Assembly: GCF_018873765.1 (NCBI RefSeq) | Contig: NC_057925.1 | Location: 59,284,970-59,348,969 of the forward strand | Reading direction: 5' to 3' | DNA: 64,000 nucleotides | Origin: Telopea speciosissima | Lineage: Eukaryota > Streptophyta > Magnoliopsida > Proteales > Proteaceae | Part shown: piece after piece, positions 9,990-23,063 of the stretch | Layout of the letters: every line of letters starts with the position of its first letter | How positions within the stretch are numbered: position 1 is the stretch's first letter | Position numbers and translations under genes: made by a program | The notes under the pieces: model-generated | Databases searched by the model: none | Told to the model about the DNA's origin: nothing | Seen by the model: the letters and a program-made list of their open reading frames with translations, nothing else

Positions 9990-12900
9990 TTATCTGAGCT
10001 TCAATAATTCCATTTTCAACTGGTTCAAGTGCATTGATACTGTGCCAAAATAAAAATTGAGGAAGTAAGGAACAGATTTTGCAAGTAGACATAAGTCAAA
10101 GAGGATGTAATCTTTCTCACAAATAAATGAGCAAATCAAACAACTATTATCTGAGTCCATTCATTCAATTCAATTCTTTTGGTAATGCAAAGAATATTTA
10201 AGCTCACCACCACCTGAGTCTGCTGAGGAGTTGTAACTGAAAACAGAGTTCTCCGATGGATGATAATTGTTGTAATTGTCTCTCTCCCAAACTGGTGGTT
10301 GCAGCACATCAACTTCCCACAACTGTTGATGCTGATTTTGTTGTTGTTGACATCTTGCTCCATTGAATTGAAGTTCAGACCACATCATTGGCTCAACTGT
10401 TAGTGTGCTGGGGAAGCCACCAGTACTAAGGCATCCACTCTGCGAGATTAAAAATAAGTACTTTGACACAACAAATTGAAATTAAGGCAAAAATTACACA
10501 ATGGTAAAGTAAATGGGTAACCAATAGAGAAGGTTAAAATCAGCAATAGCTAAATTAGATTAATCTTGGTGGTAACACCTATGACACATCTACCTTATTA
10601 AGCAAATACAGGGCATTGGGAAGGAAACAAGTATTGTTATTTACATCTCCCACTATAGGGACTGACTAGTAGACATGCATGAACATTTGATCTATAGCTT
10701 TACATTGTTTAGCACATTTTTACATTCGAGGCTCAGAATTTGGCTGTAATTAACGAGTAAGAACGAAAGCTTTTTTACTAAAAATATATATTAAGAAAAA
10801 GTTAAATTTGGAAACTTAAAACAGAAAATTCTGAAAAGTATACCAATTAGTAGGTACATACTTCTACAGCCAGTAAGTTGTCAAGGCCGAAGTCGATTCT
10901 CGGGTTAACCGCTGCGAGTCTCATTGATAGAACCTGAAACCCAATGTTTGGATCGAGTTAGAACCAAATAACTAAAAATAAATTAATGAATAAAATAAAA
11001 TAAATGGCACTTTTGCCTTTACAGTGTCTTAGTGTAGAGAGGCTTTCTTTACAAGGGACTCCTAATTTTGCCACATCAGAGGATGATATAGCAATTTCAA
11101 ACCATTGGATAAACAAGGGATAGTCAAGATAATCCACTAGTCAAGTTTTATACTCAAATTCAACCTAATTTAAACCCCTTTAGATATCATTTTTTTTCCT
11201 GCTAATGAGGGTATCTAGACCTTCGGTTGAAATTCCACCGGCACATGCATACATCCTTACACACGCACCGGGTCAGCACTGGATCCTATGAGAACCATAG
11301 AGGCTGCAGGGCTGGTCCCAAGGGATTAGGACCATGCACTCTCATTTCTTGAATTCTTTGAACCCCCATTTGGCCACTTGGCAACCTCCATTTAGGTTAA
11401 ATCTTGACTTGTGAGCAGGGGACCAAGGGTATACCTACCCAAAAAATTTGGACCCCACCAATCTACCATGTGGTAGGTCTGGTTCCAGTGAAAGAAGTTC
11501 AAGCCTTAAATAAACAAAATGATATTAAAGTGACAAAAATGCCCAAGGAGCAGTGCAAATAGTTAGGGTATTATTTACAGAAGGGTGGGGGGAGTATAGA
11601 GTCAAGTCCTTTAAGTCCTTTTCTTTTTATTTTACCCCTTGAAGTAGCAGGCAAAACTCAAAAAGCACAAATAAATGGAAAGTGGAAACAGGGGGCAGGG
11701 GGGGGCGTTTGAGCTTAGACTCTGACCTCCACTTGACGCTGCAGTGACTGTACGTGGTTGATGATCTCGTCCAGCACTAGAGCCGTACCTGATATCTGCA
11801 AAAGCATTTCTTTTTCGTAAAAGAACGCCATTAAAGCAATGAAAAAGAGACACGATTAAGATAACAAGAGTTACCCTCACTTTCCACTTGAACAGAAGTC
11901 AGATAGAAACCAGACTTTTCTAGTAGACTAATCTACTCATCCTCTCTATTTTGTTGTCAAAATGCCCGCCCAAAATGATAAACAAAAATGCCAAGGACGA
12001 AAGTACCAATCTGCAAATTTCCAGAGAAGTAAAATGCAGATTTTACTTCGTACCACAGCTTCCAACAAAAGCATAAACATAAGGCCAACAATGGTGGCCC
12101 CAAACTCCCAACAACGTTTCTGATTTTCTGCTATTCAGTGACCCTCTATAACCTTAGTTGGGTCGATGTCATGGTGGGGCATAGCTGTTCGGTCTGACAC
12201 CTACATGTAAGAAGCCTTATTGAATCAAAACCTGTTATGAAACAGAGGCCACACATATACCCATTATACAAGATATTTTTTACAAGGGTTGATGAATCCC
12301 AATATCCACAGCAAACCCATCCACCACTAAACCATGCTACCAAAGGTCCAAAAAACCCAGTTTTTTGAAATCCTTGGCAATGAGTATAAATTGTTTATAC
12401 ATAAACCCAATGAAGGGTGTAGTTTATTTTATTCACAGCCCACTTCCCAGTCTTCACTCTTATTCTTACACACTTGTTAGGTGGTCCAGAGTGCAGACCA
12501 GAGCAGAAAGAGAAGGCTATGGTACTGCTATGGTGTTAGACAATATAATTTTTGTGAATTCAGGTCAGAAATGCAGCTAAAGAGGTTTAAGGGTCATCCA
12601 TTGAGGACCAATGAACATTGAAGTTCTGGGACCAGTTCATTTGTTACTTACAAATTACAAATTCCAGTATTCCAGTGGTCCTGTTTTCATAAGACAATAA
12701 TAAATACTTGGGTTCATGGCTTCCATGGATAGGATGATAGGACCACCATATGTATATGCCTACTCTACCGATCAGGTGACCTTTAAAGCCCATTTGGTCT
12801 AATTCACTCCTTCAAACCATCAATCCATAAAGATAAGATTTTATCACTTCCTAAGGTCTCAATCGTTGGATTTCTACAATAGACTCAATCCAACGGTGAA

Positions 12901-15314
12901 GACATGCAAAAAGGCCTAGTAGACGGTAGGATCACATCGAATCTTTTCCATATCTATGAAAAAACGACCCTTGGCCTATCATCTCATGTTTCCACACTGT
13001 TCTGTTTTATCATTTGTAGTTTCGTTGTGGTTTTTTTTTGGTAGAGATGCTTTTATAAAAGCTCTGCCTTTGTCGTTTCACTGCACCTTTTTCTCTTCTT
13101 GTGCCGTGAAAAAGACACATAACGAATATACCAGATGGTCCACATCCCTACCATGTTAAGGGTATTCTCGTCCATCGATCCACAACTTTTAGTTATGAGA
13201 TTCACACAATTCCCAAAGTATTTTTGTGTACCTGATAAAAGCCTTGGGATTTCTGCTAAACTCTAATAAGATGACGAACTTAACTAGGGTTTTCAATTTC
13301 AAGATAATGCCAAAACTACCACAAGACTTTTCTCATTTTAGATTAGAAAACTACATGGGCGTGTGTTCTATAGTTTCTCTGTAGTTCTCTTTTGACAATT
13401 CTTCCCCCTTTCACACCTCTGAATTCTGACCAAAATATGAAAATGTTGAAAACGACTAAACCCTTTGCTTGAAGTCCTTACTTAAAAGTTTAGGTCGCGT
13501 TTGATATGAATTCTTCAGAAAAACATTTTTATAACTCTTACAAAAATTTATTACTATAATTTCATATTTATGTTAAATTCTTTCAGGGCTGTCAACTAGT
13601 GGGCCTGATATAATTTGAGGTATTGGTATCCTGATTCCCGATCCATATCTGATTTCCCTATCCATGTCGGTATTGGCTATGGCCAATATGATACCGATAT
13701 ATATCATTGGTATTGTTCAAAAATTCACAGAATTGTCTTAATTTTGGAATTGATTGATACTCGTTTCAATATCGTGAATTAAAACCCTAGGGCTTGGTTA
13801 GTTTCGATTAGGTCTAATCAATCCCCACCAATTTAAGGATCCACCAGTACCACACGTTTTAATTAACCTGGCCTCTTAAGCTAGGGATGGACATGTTTAT
13901 AATCAATTAATCGATTAATAATTCATAATCAAACTAATCATACTATAATTGGTCTTTAAACAGGCTAATTGAGTTAATCAAGCTGCAAACATGCCATAAA
14001 CGGATTGGTCAAGTCATAAAATGAATAATCAGGCTATAAATGGTCAGTTGCGGTCAAGGTTTTAATGGCACAAATCGAACGAAAATTCAAAAAAGACAAT
14101 CTTTTTGATCGATACCAAACACCGTGGTCTTGATCGGTTTCAGTGTTAGTCAATCCTAATCGAATATACCGTGAAAACACCAGAAGAATAATCAGTCTAG
14201 CCCCAACACTGTACCGGTTGACCCGATTTCAGGCTTTAACCAATTGAGCCTACCGGAACCGGCCGACTTTCAAAAACAAAATGCAGCTTCAATTTTTTAA
14301 GAAGAAAAACATAAAACACAACCAAACGCAGCTTTAATAAAAAGGAAAGTTACACGAAAAGAGAAGCAAAGACTAGAGAAGTAAACCTTGCTACAACCGG
14401 GAACCAGTTCCTGAAGGAGCTTCATCCGAGCATTTATCTTCTCTCTCCTCGCCTATCATTATTAATAAACAATGGGATTAGTTTCTTTATTAATAAAATG
14501 ATTACGATAATTAAATATTAAGATCTTCTTCTTCTACTGTTAATAACGTGATTAATTACTCTTTCAGCTAGGCTATGGCTGTCAGTAGCTTGCCCACGAC
14601 GAGCTCGAACGTGAACGTAAGGAAGCTTCTCACCATCGTTTTTGCTCTTCTTAGCAGAGCCTTTGACCTAACTTACCCAAAAATGAAGAAAAAAAAAACA
14701 ATGAAGCTTTTCAATCTCTGGTAGATCTTCTCGAATGAAGGAATACCAGTTATCACAAATGGAAAGAAACCGGAAACCCTAAAAGAGTTTGTTACCTTCT
14801 CCCGTTCCTTGCGCTTAGTCGATTTCTGGTTCTCCTTTGGAACGTTTGCAGCGGAGGAGGGAATCGGAGATGAGCTCCGGTTGGACTCGGACTCAGCTGG
14901 TTCGGCCTTCAATTTGGGAGAATTCTCTCTTGAAATTGACGGAACTGAGCTCGATTCCGGCGAATCTTCTGCGGCAGCGAAGACTGAGAACCTTGCGGCT
15001 CGTTCTACTAAGGCAGCATTTGTAGGGAATATGGGAGAGCAGTTGAATGAGTAGCCAAAGTTTCTCTGATCTTCTTGAGTATTTTTCCAGATATCTGCTG
15101 CGAGGATCTCCTGAGATTTCACTGGTTCGTGAAGGAGCTCTAACGCTTGATTAGCTGGGAGACCGAGGAGAGCAGTGAAAGAGTTTTCGGTTACAGGCAC
15201 TACTGCTGCGTCTTCAAGAACGTTCTCCGTCATTAGTTCCTGAATTTCTACACTGAATTGCTTATCGTCTCTGCAATTTCCAGATCTGCTTCCTGAACTT
15301 GTAATCAGCTCCAT
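9990..15314 (-). CDS. bHLH60: bHLH transcription factor, bHLH48/bHLH60 clade
   Basis: Seven minus-strand exons with GT-AG introns join in frame: 14796-15314, 14560-14667, 14387-14452, 11727-11795, 10862-10933, 10211-10439 and 9990-10039, giving 370 residues. The ATG at 15312-15314 is the first in the frame. The N-terminal part has [18 protein letters not shown] and [13 protein letters not shown], both typical of Arabidopsis bHLH48/60. The basic region reads [19 protein letters not shown], with the His-Glu-Arg set (residues about 203, 207, 211) used to bind E-box/G-box DNA. The helix-loop-helix spans [20 protein letters not shown] to [13 protein letters not shown]. The tail ends [12 protein letters not shown], the usual NQLKMEL ending plus four residues. 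Its role is nuclear transcription control, and Arabidopsis relatives act in growth and flowering. Intron 3 (2.6 kb) is swollen by repeats. Reading through the last intron gives an alternative end at 10170. The symbol is by resemblance; bHLH48 is equally possible. Confidence 0.92.
13590..14280. repeat. Repeat-derived part of bHLH intron 3
   Basis: Two diverged 'CCGATACC' type repeats lie here: about 13600-13800 (GTATTGGTATCCTGATTCCC, ATGATACCGATATAT) and about 14058-14270 (AAGGTTTTAATGGCACAAAT). They are dispersed-family relatives without coding capacity. Confidence 0.4.
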
Positions 15315-15614
15315 AAACTATCGAATTCACGAGAAATCCGACGGAATCGCTTAACTAGATCAACAATTTCGCTTTCTCTGTTACTTTAAAACTACACCCT
15401 CTCTTCCTTCTTCTTTGCTCTATGTCTTCAGCCAATTCCGAGCTTCCAACCTTTTGAAAACTGTTATATTTCACATTCAAATGATAAGAAAACCAAAGGC
15501 GGGTTTACACATTTAGATGAAATGATGGACTTCCCAGCTCGAATTCGACTGAGACAACCCGAATCCACCTTAATCCTTACAGTGGAAGAAATACCGAAAC
15601 TGGAACTCTTTCTC

Positions 15615-15628
15615 ATATATATATATAG
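15615..15628 (-). promoter_or_regulatory. Candidate TATA box of the bHLH gene
   Basis: On the minus strand the sequence reads CTATATATATATATGAG, about 300 bases upstream of the bHLH start codon. The expected start site near 15585 would give a leader of about 270 bases. A simple AT repeat can mimic a TATA box. Confidence 0.3.
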
Positions 15629-15941
15629 CAGAGCATCCATGGCTGTCAACTGTCTTTCTCTCTTTCTTGTCGATTACGTTTTGCGGAAATTTCTGTCAAC
15701 CCCCTAAATTTAAACCCATATTACCTAAACTCTCCATGGAATATTTCTTTCTTCCCCAATTTTTTGTAAATTGGCTTTTTAAGACATCCAATTACCCCTC
15801 CGAACAGGACTGGGACACAATCCTAACCATGGGTCCTACATTGACTCTTTCTTTTTTCGTGAGGGGATTAAATCTAAATCAAACCATTTTGTATTGTAAT
15901 TTGTGTAAGGCATGAGAATCTCCCTAGCATAGAAGATGTGG

Positions 15942-18015
15942 CCGAGCACGACTGACTCATATGGTCTTTGTTGATGATCTTATCTTTTTTGGAGACGCAT
16001 CCATGTCGGAAGCCCGAGCACTTAGTGAGTTATTGGAATCATACTATAAAGCTTGGGCAAATCATCAATCTTAATAAATCCACTACTCAGTTCAGCCCGA
16101 ATGTCAGCTCTACCACAAAGCGTCAGCTCAGGGAGTTCTTTCAGATTATTCCCACTAATGCCCTTGATAGGTACCTGGGTATTCCTTTTATCAGCAGCAA
16201 ACTAAACTTCACTGTTCAAGCCTGCTAGCCAGAGTGTCGAATAAATTGCAGCTTTGGAAAACCCAATATCTCAATCTGGCGGGTAAGACAATCCTGATCC
16301 AATCCACTCTTTCATCGATGCCTCTTTATGCTATGTCCTGCTTTAAGCTTCCTTCGACAGTACATAAAGATCTGGACAAGACTGGTCGTCAATTCTTCTG
16401 GTCTCGAGGAAGCTCCTCTGTGGTTCCTACTGTTTCCTGGAACACCATCCGCCAACCTAAGCGATGTGGTGGGTTAAACATCAAGCTATTGGCTCCCATG
16501 AACTCTGCTCTCCTAGCCAAAAGAGGTTGGGAACTCCTGCTACCCCCTACTTCATTATGGGCTAGACTTATGAAGGAAAAGTATTTTCCCAACACTTTGT
16601 TTTTTCAAGCTAAGTGCCCCACAACTGCATCTTGGGGATGGAATTCGGTTTGCTCATCTCGGGATCTGCTTCAACTTGGTATTTTTCATCAGGTGGGCAA
16701 TGGCAGAAGTATTAATCCCTGGCTGGATCATTGGATTCCATCACAGCCACCCTCATCGGCTCCTTTTCCTCTTCCCTCATCTGCTCCCTCTGCAGTTGAT
16801 TGGTTCATTGATCCTACCATTCAAGCATGGATTCCGGAAAGGGTCTTTCATTGGTGGCCCCCTGACATCGCCTTTTAAATTTTATCCTTTCCATTTCCTA
16901 CCTTTCCTGTACCTGATCGCGTAGTGTGGCAAGGCACTTCAACAGGCAAGTTTTCAGTTTCCTCTGCCTACAATCTTGCTATTAGGTCTAACTCGCAGAC
17001 TATGGATAAGAAATGGTTGAAGATTTGGCACCTTCCTACTACTCCAAAGGTGCAATTTTTAATATGAAAAACTCTACACGATCGCTTGCCTCTTTCGGAT
17101 TTTCTCAATTCAAGAGGTTTTAATATGAATCCTTATTGTCATATTTGCCAGCAGCATATGCAATCGCCTTCTCACCTTTTTGTGAATTGTATTTATGTGG
17201 AAGGCATCTGGCGCCAAACTGGGCTTTCACATTTGTTTATGGCTCCAGATGTTCTCAGTGGAGTCCAAGCAACGTTGCAGATCCCTTTCCAGCTTAACAA
17301 GGATAATTGGATAAAAGTCTAACTCTCTTGCGGACTGTTATGGCACATCTGGACGGCCTATTGGGACTTAATTTTCAGGGGCACTCCTTTCAATCCGGCC
17401 ACTGTTACTCTCAGGGATTGCTTCTTCACGAGAACATCTTCAAAATTACTTGCCGCCTAACCATCGAGCAGTCAGGCTTGTTCGTTGGATCCTAACGATC
17501 TCCCCCTTCATGAAATTCAACGTCGATGGTGCCAGTCAGGGCAATCCAGGATTGGCTGGGCTGGGAGGTGTTTGCAGGTCTCCTAACGCTACCTTTCTTT
17601 GTGGCTTCTCAATAGGGGTTGGCTGGAATTACGCCCTTGTAGCTAAAGCTCTGGCGGTCTGTGAAGCGCTTCGTATGGCTGTCTCGCAGGGCATTTCGAA
17701 TGGCATCATCGAAAGTGATAATCTTCTTGTGGTCAACTCTCTTTCTAATCCTTCCTCGGATTGTCCTTGGCGGATCGCTGCGATAATACGGGACTGCATA
17801 ACTCTAGCATCACATTTTGGTCAAGCTATATTTGTTCATGCCCTCCGCGAGGCCAATTCAGTGGCTGATCAGCTCGCTTCTCTTGGATCGTTCTCTCAGA
17901 CTTCTTCCTTTTGGCATCACTCCCCACCCCTTGATTGTATTCTTCTTCAGTTGTTCTCTGACTCGTCTGGAACATTGTTCCAGCGTTAATAAAATTCCAT
18001 TATCAAAAAAAAAAA
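15942..18015 (+). mobile_element. L1-type LINE with RNase H, 5'-truncated
   Basis: The insert is flanked by ATAGAAGATGTGG at 15929-15941 and 18016-18028, a perfect 13-bp target duplication, and ends in CATTATC plus an A tract. It begins inside reverse transcriptase right at the catalytic box, read HMVFVDDLIFFGD near 15958-15995. Next comes the RT thumb (ALDRYLGIPF, YLNLAGKTILIQS, CGGLNIKLLAPMNSALLAKR; 15968-16878), then a zf-RVT region (about 16920-17290: LPLSDFLNSRGF, CHICQQHMQSPSHLF). An RNase H domain follows (17506-17960) with FNVDGASQGNPG, CEAL, ESDN and VADQLASLG, so all four catalytic acidic residues are present. At least three frameshifts and one in-frame stop (near 17067) make it non-functional. 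It lies about 630 bases upstream of the bHLH start codon. The 5' UTR, ORF1, endonuclease and most of RT are missing. Confidence 0.93.
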
Positions 18016-18028
18016 ATAGAAGATGTGG

Positions 18029-19350
18029 GAAACCCTCTCCCTTATCGCAAGTGTGAATTTGACACCAAAACCGTTTATCAAAATTGAACCAAATGTTTTA
18101 AATTTCAACTGATAATCCAATTTTATTCAATTCAGTTTTCTATTTTATAGTAATTCAATTTTGGTTCAATAAATCATCGTTCAAAAATGTTTAGAACTAT
18201 TTAAAATCGGTAGAATAAATCTCTACTTGGTGGTGTTTTCTATGCTCTCTCAAAGGGCACCATGAGATGACGCCTCTACCCCCTAGATAGATACCCAGGC
18301 ATGCTCACCCATTGGCCTAGACACTTGTGTAGAAATCATACAACCAAGTAGAGATCTCTTGCCTGTAAAAATATTAAGTTATTGTTGTTCTTGAAGTTTC
18401 GAACGAGGGAGAGCGACTAGGGAGAGGAGAGACAGAAAGCGAAGCCCAAAGCCACCGTTAGTCCACCTTCGTCTTTGCATTCTCTCCTAGAACCCTATGG
18501 TGGTGCTTCAGTTCCACAATGAATCCGATTCTTGCCTCCTTGTCACTGTCTTCCCCCTCCCCCAAATCCGAATGAAAATCAAAATCAAAAATCAATTTTA
18601 ATTTAAATTGACCGATTCAACCCATTCGATCCCGATTCCTCGAACCCTAATTTTAGTAAAGGCAAATTGAACACAATTTTCTCCCCTTCCAATGAAGTAA
18701 TGAAACGAAGATGATGAATTGATGATAGCTTTCCCTTCGAGATTAAATGGGAACAAAAGAGAAAACAAAGAAAACAAAGGAGAGAGAGAGGGGGGGGGGG
18801 GGAAAGAGACCCAAGAGAGTCATAAATGCGACGTTAGGAAGAGGCGAGGCAAGGCGGGACCGTATGTCTAAGTCCACCAATCACATAATAGTGACCGGTA
18901 CGTGTCAGCTGCTGTTACTGTTCCATAATCGCATTTTGATACGGCATAACCGTAACTCATAATTACGAAAATAAGAGTGGAGGAGGGAGGGAGGGATCGT
19001 AGGTACGGCGGGGACCGAAAACCAAACCTTACCCAACGCCGACAGCACTTTAAATCGGTGAGGGGGTGTGTGTGTGACCTGTCATTTTCCTTGCATTTAT
19101 AGGGAAAGGGAAAGGCGTCAACCTTCAGAAAGGGAAAGTTCCCCTTACTATACCAATTAATACCCCCTCTCTCTCTCTGCTCTGCTCCCACCTTCAACCC
19201 CTCCCCCTTTAGATGCTATTTTGACGCTCAGACGTTTCTGACCTCCTGGTTTTTGACACGTGCCTATCCTTCTCATTACGTAATACAAGACATATCCGAG
19301 TCAGTGAGTCTGGATTTCCTTCCCTTTTGGACCAAAATGCCCTTGTAATA
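18029..19350. other. Intergenic; one short inverted-repeat element and simple repeats
   Basis: No gene is supported. A MITE-like element at 18219-18357 has inverted ends (ATCTCTACTTGGTGGT and CAACCAAGTAGAGATC). A GA tract followed by a run of 14 G lies near 18781-18802. The CT-rich 19155-19200 zone looks leader-like but has no open frame after it. Confidence 0.45.
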
Positions 19351-19621
19351 GTTCTAACTTTTAACCATGGTTTTAGTGCACGGTATCAGAACGGATATCG
19401 GCAACATGTAAAATCGATACGATACCGGCCTGAAGCGGCTTTATCGAACAAGAATACCCCTGAATTTTCTTAAAAAATGAGTTTTTTTTTTTTTTATCAT
19501 TTTACCCCTTGTCCGTATTATGCTACCAATACAATATTGGTATTGATGACTGGCAAAATCGATACATACCGCCCGATACAGGTGATACGATACCAATACT
19601 TAGAACCAGGGTTCTAACTTT
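19351..19621. repeat. Degenerate 'CCGATACC' element with flanking direct repeat
   Basis: The element runs from about TAACCATGGTTTTAGTGC (19362) to CTTAGAACCAGG (19610) with inverted edges. It is enclosed by GTTCTAACTTT at 19351-19361 and 19611-19621. The interior repeats ATCGATACGATACCGGCC-like motifs. This is the best-bounded copy of the 'GGTTTTAAAA' family in the window. Confidence 0.55.
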
Positions 19622-20188
19622 CACGTCAGTGGTATCAATCGGGTGTCCATTGGTTTGGTTCGATTTGGTTCAATACACAGATACGTACACATTGAAACCA
19701 AATCGAATTTGTTCAATTGTAATTAGTTCAACATACAATATGTACAAACCGTAAACCAAAATCAACTTGGTTTGGTTTTATTTTGTTTCATTCAGTCTGC
19801 AGTAGTTCGGTTTAAATGAAAATGATCTGACAAAACAAATAAATTGGGAAGAAAATTACAGCGTCATGAAGATACGGTGCCACAATGTCAAATCTCATAC
19901 CTTTAAACCTTTTTACACAACTAAACAAAGAAAACCAGAATAGGCAATTTCAAACATTATTTGGTTCACACCGATGATTTGTGATCTAAATCCAAAAGTG
20001 TGCCGAACTTTTTTTTATTTTTTGTTATTTTAAAGGGCCATTTGATTTTGGTTTTTCGATTTCGATTCTACATTGATACTCTTATGTGGATAAATTTTTC
20101 TTGCAAATTACCGTTGCCCGTAATTGATAGCACTGAAATAAAATCTGGCTCCTATTAAAAGGGATATTTTGGAAAATACAAAAACTAA

Positions 20189-20317
20189 GGCTATGTTTGG
20201 ATGTCAACAAAAGAAAACAAAAAAACATACTGAAACAAAAATCATGATAATGCAATGATTGATCTGTCCTCAAATTAAATTTTTTTTCTTTACTTATCTT
20301 GGCATCCAAACATGGCC
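20189..20317. mobile_element. Tourist-like MITE (PIF/Harbinger), TAA target site
   Basis: The ends are GGCTATGTTTGGATGTCAA and its imperfect complement TTGGCATCCAAACATGGCC, flanked by TAA on both sides (20186-20188, 20318-20320). The 3-bp TAA duplication and the GGCTATGTTTGGATG end fit Tourist MITEs. The length is 129 bp and it is non-coding. Confidence 0.75.
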
Positions 20318-20393
20318 TAAAGAGGTATTTGTGAACCCATAAAGGAAGGGGATTGATTATTCCATTTCGATGCATACAATTACGAGCACTCGG

Positions 20394-20762
20394 TTTGTAG
20401 GAAAATTCTTTGCGATAGGATTAAAATCCTCTCCATTTCCTTGATCGTCGAGTACATTGTAGTTTGGGGTTGAGAGGTTGATACCTGGTAGACACAACAT
20501 CTAACGATCTGAGGTCGACTGAGTTAGTTTTTTTTTTCTCAAGTTCAACACCATTTGTAGGAAAATTCTTTGCGATAGGATTAAATTCCTCTCCATTTCC
20601 TTAATCGTCGAGTACATTATAGTTTGGGGTTGAGAGGTTGACACCTGGTAGGCACGACATCTAACGATCTGAGGTTGACTGAGTTAATTTTTTTTTTCTC
20701 AAGTTCAACACCATTGGATGTTGCGCATGCCAGGTGTCGACCTCTCAACCCCGAACTACACT
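20394..20762. repeat. MITE arm duplicated in tandem (160-bp period) plus inverted arm
   Basis: 20394-20553 and 20554-20713 are direct copies about 95% identical (TTTGTAGGAAAATTCTTTGC through CTCAAGTTCAACACCA). They are followed by 20714-20762, the inverted complement of the internal GGGGTTGAGAGGTTGACACC segment. The arrangement is arm-arm-inverted arm, so a foldback element was internally duplicated. Confidence 0.75.
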
Positions 20763-23014
20763 TTTAGGGAATTGGATAGGATTTTTTTCTCATTACGTTA
20801 CTTTTAACTCAAACTACACTCGGGTCAATGTTGATCCAGGCTTACTGACCAGGGCTACACTTCAATTACTTGGCTTCAAACCAAAAACACATATGGGACC
20901 TTAACCATTAAGGGTCATAGAAAAGATGCCAAAAGCCCACTAGAGCCCATCAATGCCCTATGACTAAGAGTGTGATGTGATCAGGTATTAGGTTAACAAC
21001 CCCTGCAAAGAGCCAGACATCCACTGGAACTCATCTCGTACAGGCTTCAAACCTAAACGATGATGCCCATCTATTTATCATTTTCACAGTTTTGTCCAGC
21101 TCCAGAATCCCATGTAGGCTGCCGGCCCATTTGTCCATATCTGGGTCTAGATTGTACCCTCTACTGGAAAGTGGCACACAATTAGTCAGGCCTAAGAGCC
21201 CATCAAATTCTGGTAGACTTCCATTGTATGCCCACTTATGCCAAACACGTGGATACTACAGGTGAGGTTGGTGGGGACCACGGACCACCTATACTCCTTT
21301 TTGTTAATCAAAACCCTAATAGCCAATAGAAGATGATCAGTCCTAGCTAGCATTGTTTCTCTCACTTAGGTGAGGGTGGTAGCAAGGACAGACAGGAGAT
21401 GGTTGAAATGTCACTATCTGAGTTTTATGATAGTATGGTCAAGGTTGAACCAAAACCAGAAACTCTACCAACCCAAAATGGTTTGGGTTGTGTAATTTAG
21501 TGAACCAATTAACCTTTTTGTATACATGTAAAGTAATGTACGTACATAAATCTTAAGGTTGTTTTTTGTATGCATTCTTGGAATAGATTCTAAACTTAAA
21601 ACGTATTCTAGAGACGAAAAAAATTAAGGAAGAATTGGGTTTCAGAATGCGTTTAAGATTCATAACCTATTCAAAGAGTAGACATCAATGTAATAAGATT
21701 ATATGTCTTCTACCCACGCGGGCGGGGGGGGCCTTTCAAATGCTTTCCTTTTTTATGAAATAACCTTCTAATTTTAAGGATAGGTGGTGGATATGGTAGT
21801 TGAAGAGCTTGCACACTCTTGGCCTCATTAAAACATAATGACTTTCAAGATTCACACAATGAAGTTGATACCGGTAAGTTAAACAAGCTTCTCAAATTCA
21901 ATAAATGATATTTTAATGTTGTTTATGGCCATTGGGGGAGATTAAAAAATCTTTTATTGTTATTAAAATTTATTTAATTATTATTGGAAGGGAAATACTC
22001 TTCAATTTTTTTTTTGTCAAATTGTTTCACACGTTATTTAGATGTGTCTCAACAATTTTAATGTCAAGCACAACTTATTTGTACACTATTTTCAGCCATA
22101 TTCTAATGTTAAGATTTTTTTGAGTTTGTCAATTGAAGCAAGTTGCTGATAATATTAATGCTTAGAAATTTGAGAAATTAACAATATAATCACAAGGCGA
22201 AAGGGAGGGATGGGAAGAGAGTTGAAAATTTGTATATGTTTTTATGTAAGTAGGATTTAGTTATTTAATCTATGACCATAAAGCGTTTTAGAATTTATTA
22301 TGGTATCCATCAACTTGATAGACAAACAATTCCCTCTTGATGGAACGATCTTATTAATTTAATTGGTAAGATATACGTCTGGATACATTCTTTAGTACAC
22401 TTTTATTCGAACTTATTTAATTTCCATCAACACAACAATCTACCAATTGTTTTAATTGGCATCCCATTAATTTCAACCATTGCTATGTCCTTATAGCTTC
22501 TTTATTTATTTTATTAAATTGAATTTGACAACCCTATTAGTTGGATGATCTTCACTTTTATAACAACTTTTGAAAGTGCCTTTAAGAAATATTTTCTTCA
22601 TAAAATGATTATATTTGGAAAAAACGTAACTTTACAAAGGAAAAAAGATTTCAGCATATAAAACCCCAAAACGGTTTCTCGCACCATACCTATTTCAACC
22701 ATATGGACTGGTGATTCAATAATTCTACTTGTTTGATGGACTGAGAACTTCATAAATCGGCCACATGACAAATACATGGTTCTATCTCAACCATATGACT
22801 TGTCATATGTGGAATTTTTCTTTATTTTTCGAACATCTAAATTCTTAAAATAGTCCTAAAGATATTTGACCTATGAAACAAATTTCAATGTCAGTATACT
22901 AACACATGTAAGTTAGATTTGTTTAAAAATTAAACCATGACTACATAATGGTGTGGATAATATATCCACTGAAATTGAGTGCTAATCTAATTACCATGAG
23001 ATAGTTATATTAAT

Positions 23015-23063
23015 CATATCCAAAAGCCTTTGTTTTTTTGGTAACACATATCCAAAAGCCTTT
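23015..23063 (-). mobile_element. Micro-insertion between perfect 17-bp repeats
   Basis: CATATCCAAAAGCCTTT occurs at 23015-23031 and 23047-23063, identical over 17 bp. It encloses only 15 bp, GTTTTTTTGGTAACA, which on the minus strand is TGTTACC plus an A tract. The repeat is longer than the insert, and the size fits LINE-type target duplication. Confidence 0.78.

Noticed and set aside
14809-15054. Plus-strand frames opposite bHLH exon 1
   Set aside because: They are shadows of the coding exon, which matches bHLH48/60 on the minus strand.
18868-19197. 109-codon minus-strand frame before 19200
   Set aside because: CT-rich composition and no domain or splice context. A promoter for a nearby gene was considered, but no gene follows.
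20394-20762. CRISPR-like or satellite array
   Set aside because: Only two direct units plus an inverted arm, better explained as a rearranged MITE.
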